Below, piece after piece: positions 44,503 through 53,265 of a DNA stretch of 64,000 nucleotides. The notes beneath the pieces are model-generated. The model saw only the letters and a list, made by a program, of their open reading frames with translations. It did not search any database and had not been told where the DNA came from. Each line of letters begins with the position of its first letter. The first letter of the stretch is position 1. The position numbers and the translations under genes were made by a program. The stretch is from Streptomyces sp. NBC_01335 (GTDB lineage Bacteria; Actinomycetota; Actinomycetes; Streptomycetales; Streptomycetaceae), in NCBI RefSeq assembly GCF_035953295.1, contig NZ_CP108370.1, positions 5,937,001 to 6,001,000 of the forward strand, read 5' to 3'.

Positions 44503-45501
44503 CTACGGCTTGACCGACCGGTAGTACTCCTGGGCGCCGTCGTGCAGCCGCAGCGGATCGGTGTAGATGGCCGTCCGCAGGTCCACCAGCTGCGCCGAGT
44601 GCACCTCCCGCCCGATCCGGTCCCGGCTGTTGATGACGGTACGGGTGAACGCCTCGGTCATCGCCGTGTCCGTCCGGTCCGTGGTCACCAGCAGATTGGC
44701 GACGGCGATCGTGGGTACGGACTGCCCCCGCTGCACGTCCGGGTAGGCGTCGGCGGGCATGACGGCCGCACGGTAGTAGCGGGTCGAACCGCCCGCCGCC
44801 TGGAGCCGGCGGATCAGCTCGCCCTCCAGCGGTACCAGCCGGACGTCGGTCCGTCGCGAGAGCTGCTGGACCGCGCTGGTCGGCAGCCCGCCGGACCAGA
44901 AGAAGGCGTCGAGCTTCCCCTCCACCATCAGCGAGGGCATGGTGTCGATCCCGGCCGTCACCGGAATGACCCCCTTCGCCGGATCGACGCCGGCCGCGGT
45001 CATCAGCCGGTCGGCGACCAGCTTCACCCCGGACCCGAGCTGCCCGACGCCCACCCGCTTGCCCCGCAGGTCGGCGACGCTCCGCACGGAGGAGGAGCGG
45101 GGCACGATCAGCTGCACGTAGTCGTCGTAGAGGCGGACGCAGCCGCGGAGCCGCCGCGCCCCGGGCCTGCCGCTCCGCAGGTACGTTGCCACGGAGTCGG
45201 CGGTGGCGATGGTGAAGTCCGCCTCACCCGCCGCGACCCGCTCGATGTTCTGCTGCGAGCCCTGACTGGTCCGCAGCTGTATGGAGACCCCCGGCATGTC
45301 CGTCGCCAGCGCCCCTTCGAGCCGCTCCCCGTAGAGCTGGTAGACCCCGGTCCGTACGCCGGTGGAGAAGACGAGGGAACCGCTCGGCGAAGGGCTGTCG
45401 AGCGGCAGCGCCCACCAGAGCAGGAGCCCCAGCGAGACCGCCGAGGCGCCGCCCGCGCGCAGCAGGCGGCGGCGGGCGGGGGACGGGCCGGTCGGGGACA
45501 T
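44503..45501 (-). CDS. TAXI-family (TRAP-type) solute-binding protein
   Basis: Encodes 332 residues. The N terminus has a twin-arginine-like signal (SPARRRLLRAGGASAVSLGLLL), but no lipobox cysteine. The mature part is a periplasmic-binding fold of the TAXI type: GVRTGVYQLYGERLEGALA, TSQGSQQNIERVAAGEADFTI, VADLRGKRVGVGQLGSGVKLVADRL and DAFFWSGGLPTSAVQQL. Known TAXI proteins bind glutamate or other carboxylates and work with a TRAP membrane unit, which is absent here. It converges on gluK, 39 bases away, so it may act as a co-sensor for GluK or serve a distant transporter; both are inference. Confidence 0.85.
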   Translation of the reverse strand: MSPTGPSPARRRLLRAGGASAVSLGLLLWWALPLDSPSPSGSLVFSTGVRTGVYQLYGERLEGALATDMPGVSIQLRTSQGSQQNIERVAAGEADFTIATADSVATYLRSGRPGARRLRGCVRLYDDYVQLIVPRSSSVRSVADLRGKRVGVGQLGSGVKLVADRLMTAAGVDPAKGVIPVTAGIDTMPSLMVEGKLDAFFWSGGLPTSAVQQLSRRTDVRLVPLEGELIRRLQAAGGSTRYYRAAVMPADAYPDVQRGQSVPTIAVANLLVTTDRTDTAMTEAFTRTVINSRDRIGREVHSAQLVDLRTAIYTDPLRLHDGAQEYYRSVKP

Positions 45502-45596
45502 GGCCGCGATCCTGCCAGCCCGGGGCCCGCGCTGACCAGAGCCGCCCGCGAACGGGAGCGGGGAGGGGGCTTTCCCGGAGCGCCTACCCTTGAGGG

Positions 45597-47126
45597 ATGA
45601 CCAGCAGCAGCGACCGGAGCCTCGCAGTGGACGTTCAAGAACTCAAGAGCTACGAAATCCGTACGTACGGATGCCAGATGAACGTCCACGACTCGGAGCG
45701 GCTGTCGGGCCTGCTGGAGGACGCCGGTTACGTCCGTGCCCCCGAGGACGCCGACGGCGACGCCGACGTCGTGGTCTTCAACACGTGCGCGGTCCGTGAG
45801 AACGCCGACAACAAGCTCTACGGCAACCTCGGCCGACTCGCCCCGATGAAGACCAAGCGCCCCGGGATGCAGATCGCGGTCGGCGGCTGCCTCGCCCAGA
45901 AGGACCGCGACACCATCGTGAAGCGGGCCCCGTGGGTCGACGTGGTCTTCGGCACCCACAACATCGGCAAGCTCCCGGTGCTGCTGGAGCGCGCCCGCGT
46001 CCAGGAAGAGGCGCAGATCGAGATCGCCGAGTCCCTGGAGGCGTTCCCGTCCACGCTCCCCACCCGCCGCGAGTCGGCCTACGCCGCGTGGGTCTCCATC
46101 TCGGTCGGCTGCAACAACACCTGCACCTTCTGCATCGTGCCCGCCCTGCGCGGCAAGGAGAAGGACCGCCGCACCGGCGACATCCTGGCCGAGATCGAGG
46201 CACTGGTCGCCGAGGGCGTATCCGAGATCACCCTGCTCGGCCAGAACGTCAATGCCTACGGCTCCGACATCGGCGACCGCGAGGCGTTCTCCAAGCTGCT
46301 GCGAGCCTGCGGGAAGATCGAGGGCCTGGAGCGCGTCCGCTTCACCTCGCCGCACCCCCGCGACTTCACCGACGACGTGATCGCCGCGATGGCCGAGACG
46401 CCTAACGTGATGCCGCAGCTCCACATGCCGATGCAGTCCGGCTCGGACTCGATCCTGAAGGCCATGCGCCGCTCCTACCGGCAGGAACGCTTCCTCGGCA
46501 TCATCGAGAAGGTGCGCGCCGCGATGCCGGACGCCGCCATCTCCACCGACATCATCGTGGGCTTCCCCGGCGAGACGGAGGAGGACTTCGAGCAGACCAT
46601 GCACGCGGTGCGCGAGGCCCGCTTCGCCAACGCCTTCACCTTCCAGTACTCCAAGCGCCCCGGGACCCCGGCCGCCGACATGGACGGGCAGATCCCCAAG
46701 GAGATCGTGCAGGAGCGCTACATGCGCCTCTCCGCCCTCCAGGAGGAGATCTCCTGGGAGGAGAACAAGAAGCAGGTCGGACGCGTCCTGGAGGTCATGG
46801 TCGCGGAGGGCGAGGGCCGCAAGGACGGCTCGACCCACCGGCTCTCCGGCCGCGCCCCCGACAACCGCCTCGTCCACTTCACCAAGCCGGAGGGCACCGT
46901 GCGCCCCGGTGACGTGGTGACCGTCGAGATCACCTACGCCGCCCCGCACCACCTGCTCGCCGAGGGCGCCACGCTCGCCGTGCGCTCCACCCGGTCCGGC
47001 GACGCCTGGGAGAAGCGGAACGCCGCCGCGGCGGCCAAGCCCGCCGGCGTGATGCTGGGCCTGCCCACCATCGGTGCCCCGGCTCCGCTGCCGGCCGGCT
47101 CCGCGCCGGGCTGCGGCTGCGACTGA
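45597..47126 (+). CDS. miaB: tRNA-2-methylthio-N6-dimethylallyladenosine synthase MiaB
   Basis: Encodes 509 residues from ATG 45597. A radical SAM enzyme that methylthiolates i6A37 in tRNAs reading UNN codons, after MiaA has made i6A. Cluster cysteines C26, C64, C98 (YGCQMN, NTCAVRE, GGCLAQ) and radical SAM cysteines C172, C176, C179 (GCNNTCTFC). A TRAM domain follows. The C terminus ends in GCGCD, a Cys-rich tail. TACCCT stands six bases before the ATG, which suggests a leaderless transcript. miaA lies 1.5 kb downstream on the same strand. Confidence 0.96.
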   Translation: MTSSSDRSLAVDVQELKSYEIRTYGCQMNVHDSERLSGLLEDAGYVRAPEDADGDADVVVFNTCAVRENADNKLYGNLGRLAPMKTKRPGMQIAVGGCLAQKDRDTIVKRAPWVDVVFGTHNIGKLPVLLERARVQEEAQIEIAESLEAFPSTLPTRRESAYAAWVSISVGCNNTCTFCIVPALRGKEKDRRTGDILAEIEALVAEGVSEITLLGQNVNAYGSDIGDREAFSKLLRACGKIEGLERVRFTSPHPRDFTDDVIAAMAETPNVMPQLHMPMQSGSDSILKAMRRSYRQERFLGIIEKVRAAMPDAAISTDIIVGFPGETEEDFEQTMHAVREARFANAFTFQYSKRPGTPAADMDGQIPKEIVQERYMRLSALQEEISWEENKKQVGRVLEVMVAEGEGRKDGSTHRLSGRAPDNRLVHFTKPEGTVRPGDVVTVEITYAAPHHLLAEGATLAVRSTRSGDAWEKRNAAAAAKPAGVMLGLPTIGAPAPLPAGSAPGCGCD

Positions 47127-47161
47127 CCCGTCTCCGGGGCCCTGCCCGGGGTTCGCCGACC

Positions 47162-47191
47162 GGGCCCGCTCACCGGTGGGGGAGCGGGCCC
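47162..47191 (+). terminator. Hairpin after miaB
   Basis: GGGCCCGCTC (47162-47171) pairs with GAGCGGGCCC (47182-47191) across a 10-base loop. Confidence 0.65.
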
Positions 47192-47232
47192 TGTCCCTCA
47201 TCGACCGGGGAGCGGCCAGTACGCTGACCGGC

Positions 47233-47967
47233 ATGCTTGTCGCCGCCGCCGTGAGCCCCTGCCCGCCCCTGCTGGTCCCCGAGGTCGCCGCCGGGGCCGC
47301 CCCCGAGCTCGACCCGGTCCGGGCCGCCTGCGCCGAGGCCCTCGCCGACCTCGCCCGGGCCCGCCCCGATCTGCTGATCGTGGTCGGGCCCGCGGCGGAG
47401 GGCGAGCGGGGCACCTTCCCCGCGGGGGCCGCCGGGGACTTCCGCGGCTTCGGCGTCGACCTCGGCGTCCGCCTCGGCACCGGCACCTCTGCCGGTGCCA
47501 CCCCTGACGACGGCACGCCCTCCCGTCCGCTGCCCGCCTCGCTCGCCGTCGGCGCCTGGCTGCTCGCGGCGGCCGGCTGGACCGCGTCCCCGGTGGAAGG
47601 GCTCGGTGTCGGCGAACCGCTCTCCCCGGAGCGCTGCGCCGAGGCCGGACGGGGCCTGGCGGAGCGCGCCGAGCGGGTGGCCCTGCTGGTGATGGGCGAC
47701 GGCAGTGCCTGCCGCACGGTCAAGGCGCCCGGCTATCTGGACCCCCGCGCCGAGGGATTCGACGCCGCCGCCGCGCGGGCCCTGGGCGCGGCGGACGTGC
47801 GGGCCCTCGCGGAAATCGACGCCCCCCTCGCGTACGCCCTGAAGGCGGCGGGGCGGGCCCCCTGGCAGGTGCTCGCCGGCGCCGCGGACGGGGCGGGCCT
47901 GCGCGGCCGGCCGCTGTACGAGGACGCGCCGTACGGAGTGGGCTACACCGTCGCCGCCTGGTCCTGA
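47233..47967 (+). CDS. Class III extradiol dioxygenase (LigB)-like protein, histidine-free
   Basis: Encodes 244 residues from ATG 47233; TACGCT at 47220-47225 suggests a leaderless start. The fold is that of LigB-type class III extradiol dioxygenases and MEMO-like proteins (AAAVSPCPPLLVPEV at the N terminus, LLVMGDGSACRTVKAPGYLD near residue 155). In relatives the corresponding motifs read PHPP and GDxSHR, with histidines as iron ligands. Here both positions are cysteine, and the whole protein contains no histidine. It is therefore unlikely to be an ordinary iron dioxygenase. Its conserved place between miaB and miaA hints at a housekeeping job, but function is unknown. Confidence 0.8.
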   Translation: MLVAAAVSPCPPLLVPEVAAGAAPELDPVRAACAEALADLARARPDLLIVVGPAAEGERGTFPAGAAGDFRGFGVDLGVRLGTGTSAGATPDDGTPSRPLPASLAVGAWLLAAAGWTASPVEGLGVGEPLSPERCAEAGRGLAERAERVALLVMGDGSACRTVKAPGYLDPRAEGFDAAAARALGAADVRALAEIDAPLAYALKAAGRAPWQVLAGAADGAGLRGRPLYEDAPYGVGYTVAAWS

Positions 47968-48033
47968 GCCCGTCGCGGGCCGAAGCACTCCCGTCGGCCG
48001 CCACGTCACCCGTACGGGCTCCGCAAACGGGTG

Positions 48034-48062
48034 ACGGCCGCGGAGCCGGGCCCCGCGGCCGT
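48034..48062. terminator. Hairpin between the LigB-like gene and the antitoxin gene
   Basis: ACGGCCGCGG (48034-48043) pairs with CCGCGGCCGT (48053-48062). It lies between convergent genes. Confidence 0.6.
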
Positions 48063-48153
48063 CCTTCTGATCTTCCGTACCGGCGCGCCGTACGGTCGTG
48101 CCGTCGGCTGTTGCGGCTGTTGCGGCTGTTGCGTCCGGCTGTGTCGTCCGGCC

Positions 48154-48444
48154 TCAGTGGGCCGGCGGCGGGGGCGTGCCGCCCGTGCCGTCGAAGCCCG
48201 TCGTCGGGCCCGGGCCCTGCGCGTCCTTGTGGCCGAGGCGGTCCACCGTGTCCTTCGCCTTCTGCGTGCCGTTCTGGATCTTGTCGCTGTACTTGCCCTT
48301 GGTCTTCTCGTCGACCGTGCGGGCGGCCTTGTCCAGGCCCTGCCCGATCTTGCCCCCGTGCTGCTGTGCGAGGTCCCCGACCTTGTCGCCGACCTTCTCC
48401 TTCGCCGGTCCCAGCCGGGCCTTCAGATTGTCCAGGAACCCCAT
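48154..48444 (-). CDS. MT0933-type antitoxin-like small protein
   Basis: Encodes 96 residues (MGFLDNLKARLGPAKEKVGD). Lys/Gly/Asp-rich amphipathic helices with repeated KVGDKVGD, KIGQGLDKAARTVDEKT and KGKYSDKIQNGTQKAK match the actinobacterial family annotated as MT0933 antitoxin (Rv0909 type). The family is named for a toxin partner in Mycobacterium, but no toxin gene is adjacent here: the neighbours are the LigB-like gene and miaA. It also resembles CsbD/stress-type small proteins. It may have a general role unrelated to toxins. Confidence 0.8.
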   Translation of the reverse strand: MGFLDNLKARLGPAKEKVGDKVGDLAQQHGGKIGQGLDKAARTVDEKTKGKYSDKIQNGTQKAKDTVDRLGHKDAQGPGPTTGFDGTGGTPPPPAH

Positions 48445-48604
48445 GGGTCACCCTCCGTGCCGTGGTCGCTCGGGCCGAACCAGCTCCCGCACCGGCACTC
48501 CTGTCCGGTGCCGCCGATTTTACTCGCGAGGAACAAAAGGTGCGCAGTCGTACAAATGGTGGGGTCGGGTCGGCGGGGCGCGGGAGGTTTGGGAGACTGG
48601 GGCG

Positions 48605-49543
48605 GTGAGAAACCCAGTTCCGGCACCCCGCGTCATCACCGTCGTCGGCCCCACGGCAGCAGGCAAGTCCGATCTGGGGGTGTTCCTCGCCCAGCGGCTC
48701 GGCGGCGAGGTGGTCAACGCCGACTCCATGCAGCTGTACCGGGGCATGGACATCGGCACCGCGAAACTCACCGTCCCCGAACGCGACGGCGTCCCGCACC
48801 ACCTGCTGGACGTCTGGGACGTGACCCGCACGGCCAGCGTCGCGGAGTACCAGCGCCTCGCCCGCGCGGAGATCGACCGGCTGCTCTCGGAAGGCCGGTC
48901 CGCGATCCTGGTCGGCGGCTCGGGGCTGTACGTGAAGGGCACCATCGACGCCCTGGAGTTCCCCGGCACCGACCCCGAGGTGCGCGCCCGGCTCGAACAG
49001 GAACTGGCCGAACGCGGCCCCGGCGCCCTCCACGAGCGGCTCGCCGCCGCCGACCCCGGCGCCGGCCGGGCGATCCTGCCCAGCAACGGCCGCCGCATCG
49101 TCCGCGCCCTCGAAGTCATCGAGATCACCGGCAAGCCGTTCACCGCCAACCTTCCGGGCGAGGAACCGGTCTACGACGCCCTCCAGATCGGAGTGGACGT
49201 CGAACGCCCGGAGCTCGACGCCCGGATCGCCCTGCGCGTCGACCGGATGTGGGAGGCGGGCCTGGTGGACGAGGTCCGGGCGCTGGAGGCCCAGGGGCTG
49301 CGCGAGGGGCTCACCGCCTCCCGTGCGCTCGGCTACCAGCAGATGCTCGCGGCGCTGGCCGGCGAGTGCACCGAGGACGAGGCCCGCGCCGAGACCGTGC
49401 GCGCCACCAAGCGTTTCGCGCGCCGTCAGGACTCCTGGTTCCGCCGTGATCCGCGGGTCCACTGGCTCGGCGGTGGGGAGTTGGACCGGGAGGAACTCCC
49501 GGACCGGGCCCTGACGTTGGTCGAACGAGCGGTCACACTCTGA
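48605..49543 (+). CDS. miaA: tRNA dimethylallyltransferase MiaA
   Basis: Encodes 312 residues from GTG 48605 (GGGAG nine bases upstream). Transfers a dimethylallyl group to A37 of tRNAs reading UNN codons, providing the substrate for MiaB. P-loop GPTAAGKS (15-22), then VVNADSMQLYRGMDIGTAK, PHHLLDVWDVTRTASVAEYQ, ILVGGSGLYVKGTIDAL and TRATKRFARRQDSWFRRD-like ending (VRATKRFARRQDSWFRRD). Full length for the family. Confidence 0.96.
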   Translation: MRNPVPAPRVITVVGPTAAGKSDLGVFLAQRLGGEVVNADSMQLYRGMDIGTAKLTVPERDGVPHHLLDVWDVTRTASVAEYQRLARAEIDRLLSEGRSAILVGGSGLYVKGTIDALEFPGTDPEVRARLEQELAERGPGALHERLAAADPGAGRAILPSNGRRIVRALEVIEITGKPFTANLPGEEPVYDALQIGVDVERPELDARIALRVDRMWEAGLVDEVRALEAQGLREGLTASRALGYQQMLAALAGECTEDEARAETVRATKRFARRQDSWFRRDPRVHWLGGGELDREELPDRALTLVERAVTL

Positions 49544-49645
49544 TCACGTGATGGCATCGGGACGCCCCGTGCGTCCTTTCCGCCCGTGCGGGCGTGCCAT
49601 CATCGAGCATCGATCGATACAGGGAAGTCCGAGTTGGGAGGGCGC

Positions 49646-50089
49646 GTGGCGATGGAGGCCGGCCCTCGTGACACGGAGCAGGAGGCGGCGGAGCGGCGCC
49701 TCGCCGCCGAGCGGCTCAACTCCGACCTGCCCGACGAGAGCGTCGTGACGCCCGAGGTCGAGGTCGAGCTCAGGCCGGCCCGCCGGCTGCGGATCTGGCA
49801 GCTCGCCCCGATCGTGGTCCTCGGCGCGATCGGCTCGCTGATGTTCGCGTTCCCCCTCGCCTTCGAGTTCGGCGACGGCGGGGCCGTCGTCGCCATGCTC
49901 GGCCTCCTGATCAGCGGCTGCGCCGCCGGATGGGGCATGATGGCCGCCCGCCGGGTCGGCCACACCTGGCCCGGCCTGCCCGCCAGAGGCTCCGGCACCC
50001 GCCCCGACTGGCGGGTGATCGCGCTCTACGGGGTGCTCGTCCTCGCCCTCGTCGGCCTGGCCGTCTGGCGCGTGGCCCGCCTGCGCTGA
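49646..50089 (+). CDS. Hypothetical small membrane protein between miaA and dapF
   Basis: Encodes 147 residues from GTG 49646 with GGGAGGG upstream. The first 55 residues are acidic and cytosolic (DTEQEAAERRLAAERLNSDL). Three membrane helices follow (LAPIVVLGAIGSLMFAFPLAF, AVVAMLGLLISGCAAGWGMM, VIALYGVLVLALVGLAVWRV), with Arg-rich ends. No family recognised. It precedes dapF by 33 bases. Confidence 0.75.
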   Translation: MAMEAGPRDTEQEAAERRLAAERLNSDLPDESVVTPEVEVELRPARRLRIWQLAPIVVLGAIGSLMFAFPLAFEFGDGGAVVAMLGLLISGCAAGWGMMAARRVGHTWPGLPARGSGTRPDWRVIALYGVLVLALVGLAVWRVARLR

Positions 50090-50122
50090 TCGCGCGCACC
50101 CCGGCGCCCGTACAGTTGCTCT

Positions 50123-50998
50123 GTGAGCACCGAGCAGATCACCTTCTTCAAGGGTCACGGCACCGAGAACGACTTCGTGATCATTCCGGACCCGGACAAC
50201 CGCCTCGACCTGCCCCCGGCCGCCGTCGCGCGGCTCTGCGACCGCAGGGCCGGTATCGGCGGGGACGGGCTGCTGCACGTCGTGCGGTCCGCCGCCCACC
50301 CCGAGGCCCGCGCCATGGCGGACGAGGCCGAATGGTTCATGGACTACCGCAACGGCGACGGTTCGATCGCCGAGATGTGCGGCAACGGCGTGCGCGTCTT
50401 CGCCCGCCACCTCCAGCGCGCCGGACTCGCCGAGGCGGGGGACCTCGCGATCGCGACCCGCGGCGGGATCAAGCGGGTGCACCTCGCCAAGAACGGTGAC
50501 ATCACCGTCTCCATGGGAGTCGCGGAGCTGCCCGCCGAGGGTGTCACCGTCACGGTGGACGGCCGGAGCTGGGAAGCGCGCAACGTCAACATGGGCAACC
50601 CGCACGCCGTCGCCTTCGTGGATGACCTGGCGCACGCCGGGAACCTGTTCGCCGAGCCCGCGTACGGCCCCGCGGCGGTGTACCCCGAGGGTGTCAACAT
50701 CGAGTTCGTCGTCCGCCGGGGCACCCGGCACGTCGCGATGCGGGTGCACGAGCGCGGCTCCGGCGAGACCCGCTCCTGCGGAACCGGCGCCTGCGCCGTC
50801 GCCGTCGCCTCGGCCCGCCGGGACGGCATCGACCCCGCGGTGACCGGGACGCCCGTCACGTACACCGTGGACCTGCCCGGCGGCACGCTGGTGATCACGG
50901 AACACCCGCACGGCGCCATCGAGATGACCGGCCCCGCCGTCATCGTCGCCGAAGGGGTCCTCGACGCGGAGTGGATCGAATCGGTGCTCGGACGATAA
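50123..50998 (+). CDS. dapF: Diaminopimelate epimerase DapF
   Basis: Encodes 291 residues from GTG 50123. Converts LL- to meso-diaminopimelate for lysine and, in Streptomyces, mainly lysine production and wall metabolism. The two catalytic cysteines are C86 in EMCGNGVRVFARHL and C219 in SCGTGACAVAVAS. TACAGT six bases before the GTG indicates a leaderless transcript. Full length for the family. Confidence 0.96.
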   Translation: MSTEQITFFKGHGTENDFVIIPDPDNRLDLPPAAVARLCDRRAGIGGDGLLHVVRSAAHPEARAMADEAEWFMDYRNGDGSIAEMCGNGVRVFARHLQRAGLAEAGDLAIATRGGIKRVHLAKNGDITVSMGVAELPAEGVTVTVDGRSWEARNVNMGNPHAVAFVDDLAHAGNLFAEPAYGPAAVYPEGVNIEFVVRRGTRHVAMRVHERGSGETRSCGTGACAVAVASARRDGIDPAVTGTPVTYTVDLPGGTLVITEHPHGAIEMTGPAVIVAEGVLDAEWIESVLGR

Positions 50999-51146
50999 CC
51001 CGACAACGTTTCGCTCGAACGGGTGATCCGCTTCACGCTGCGCGAGAGGCGGACTGCCGTACGTGGTGGGGTCGGTAGCATCAAGCACCGGCCCGGGGAC
51101 ATCAAGGTCTGCCTCTCACCGCCGGTCGACGTCGCCGGAGGTGCCC

Positions 51147-53129
51147 ATGAGTGCAGAGGCCGCCAGTCCAGGTGTCCCCGTCCGCAAACGCTCCCGCCCC
51201 CGGATCGATCTGCGCAGACTCGGCCGGGTGGCGCTTCTCGGCCCGGTCTCCCGGGGAAGGCTGCCGGACGCGATCGGCCACGTGGCGGAGGCGCACCGGG
51301 CGCACCACCCGGACGCCGATCTCTCCGTCCTGAGCCGCGCCTACGTCCTGGCCGAGTCCTCCCACCGCGGCCAGATGCGCAAGAGCGGCGAGCCCTACAT
51401 CACCCACCCGCTCGCCGTGACCCTGATCCTCGCCGAACTCGGCGCCGAGACAACGACTCTGACGGCCTCTCTGCTTCACGACACGGTCGAGGACACCGAG
51501 GTGACGTTGGATCAGGTACGCGAGGAGTTCGGCGAGGAGGTCAGTTATCTCGTCGACGGCGTCACGAAGTTGGAGAAGGTCGACTACGGCGACGCCGCCG
51601 AACCCGAGACCTTCCGCAAGATGCTCGTCGCCACCGGCGACGACGTCCGGGTCATGTCGATCAAACTCGCCGACCGCCTCCACAACATGCGCACCCTCGG
51701 CGTGATGCGGCCGGAGAAACAGGTGAGGATCGCCAAGGTCACCCGGGACGTCCTCATCCCGCTCGCCGAACGCCTCGGTGTGCAGGCCCTGAAGACCGAG
51801 CTGGAGGACCTCGTCTTCGCCATCCTCCACCCCGAGGAACACGCGCACACCCAGACGCTCATCGCCGAGTCGGAGAGCGGGCAGAACCCTCTCGCCACCA
51901 TCGCGCAGAACGTCCGCAGCACCCTGCGCGAGGCCGGCATCTCCGCCGAAGTCCTCATCAGGCCACGCCACTTCGTCTCCGTGCACCGGGTCCGGATGAA
52001 ACGCGGGGAGCTGCGCGGCACCGACTTCGGCCGGCTCCTGGTGCTGGTCGGCGAGGACGCTGACTGCTATGCCGTCCTCGGTGAACTCCACACCTGTTTC
52101 ACCCCGGTGATCTCCGAGTTCAAGGACTTCGTCGCCGCCCCCAAGTTCAACCTGTACCAGTCGCTGCACACCGCGGTCGTCGGGCCGGGCGGCGCGGTCG
52201 CCGAAGTCCTCATCCGTACGCACCGGATGCACAAGGTCGCCGAGGCGGGCGTGGTCGCCCTCGGCAATCCGTACGCCCCCGACGCCGGCGCCGCCGCCGG
52301 GGAGGAACCGGCCGACGGCGAACGCGTCGACCCCACCCGGCCCGGATGGCTCTCCCGGCTGCTCGACTGGCAGGAGTCCGCGCCCGACCCGGACACCTTC
52401 TGGAGCACGCTCCGCGCCGACCTCGCCGAGGACCGCGAGATCACCGTCTTCCGCACCGACGGCCGCACCCTCGTGCTCCCGGCCGGCGCCAGCTGCGTGG
52501 ACGCCGCCTACGCACAGTACGCCGACGGGGCGCACCGCTGTATCGGCGCGCGGGTCAACGGCCGCCTCGCGACGCTGGCCACCGCCCTGGGGGACGGCGA
52601 CACCGTGCAACTCCTGCTCGCCCGCGACACCGTCTCCGGCCCCTCCCGCGAGTGGCTCGACCACGCCCGTACCCCCGCCGCGCGCATCGCCATCGCCGGC
52701 TGGTTCGACGCCCACCCGGAGGACGCCGCCTCGCAGGACGCCGAGGACGCGCGGTACGCCCCGTACACCGACGGCCCGTACACCGGCGGCCCGGCCGGGG
52801 CGGAGTCGGGCGGCGGGGACACCGATGGACCCGGCCGGCCCCCGGCGCACTCCCCGCAGGCCCCGGGCGCCCAGGGCGCGGGCGACGGCGCGCCCGAATG
52901 CCTGGTCACCCTGGTCGCGGAATCCTTCGGGCGCCCCCGGCTCCTCGCCGACCTCACCGAGGCGATCGCGACCGCCGACGCGGCCATCGTCGCCGCCACC
53001 GTCGAGCCGCCCAGCGAGCAACGGGTGCGCCACACCTACACGTTGCAGCTCACCGACGCGCACGGGCTGCCCGCCCTGGTGCGGGCCATGCGGGACGTCG
53101 CCGGGGTCTACGACGTCAGTCGCGCCTGA
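51147..53129 (+). CDS. rshA: RelA/SpoT homologue (RSH), ppGpp hydrolase with divergent synthetase
   Basis: Encodes 660 residues from ATG 51147 behind GGAGG. The hydrolase (HD) domain is intact: SHRGQMRKSGEPYITHPLAV, LLHDTVEDTEVT, SIKLADRLHNMRTL. The synthetase domain keeps CYAVLGELH, EFKDFVAAPKFNLYQSLHT and EVLIRTHRMHKVAEAGV, but the usual HWxYK after AExGVAA is replaced and the DLxAIR region reads DFGRLLVL. A TGS domain (ITVFRTDGRTLVLPAG) and a C-terminal ACT domain follow, with a Gly/Pro-rich insert between. S. coelicolor carries RshA in this position besides RelA. A TAGCAT box at 51076-51081 may belong to its promoter. Confidence 0.88.
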   Translation: MSAEAASPGVPVRKRSRPRIDLRRLGRVALLGPVSRGRLPDAIGHVAEAHRAHHPDADLSVLSRAYVLAESSHRGQMRKSGEPYITHPLAVTLILAELGAETTTLTASLLHDTVEDTEVTLDQVREEFGEEVSYLVDGVTKLEKVDYGDAAEPETFRKMLVATGDDVRVMSIKLADRLHNMRTLGVMRPEKQVRIAKVTRDVLIPLAERLGVQALKTELEDLVFAILHPEEHAHTQTLIAESESGQNPLATIAQNVRSTLREAGISAEVLIRPRHFVSVHRVRMKRGELRGTDFGRLLVLVGEDADCYAVLGELHTCFTPVISEFKDFVAAPKFNLYQSLHTAVVGPGGAVAEVLIRTHRMHKVAEAGVVALGNPYAPDAGAAAGEEPADGERVDPTRPGWLSRLLDWQESAPDPDTFWSTLRADLAEDREITVFRTDGRTLVLPAGASCVDAAYAQYADGAHRCIGARVNGRLATLATALGDGDTVQLLLARDTVSGPSREWLDHARTPAARIAIAGWFDAHPEDAASQDAEDARYAPYTDGPYTGGPAGAESGGGDTDGPGRPPAHSPQAPGAQGAGDGAPECLVTLVAESFGRPRLLADLTEAIATADAAIVAATVEPPSEQRVRHTYTLQLTDAHGLPALVRAMRDVAGVYDVSRA

Positions 53130-53265
53130 CGGGCCGTCGGACGAAGGGCAGGCGGGCGGAGGCAGGGCGGCCCCGCCGCCGGGCGGGCCCGGTGGCCACC
53201 TCGTTCGGGTGGCCCGACCGCGCGGCGTCCCCCGGCGGAGGGAACGCCGCTGATAGCGGTGATCC

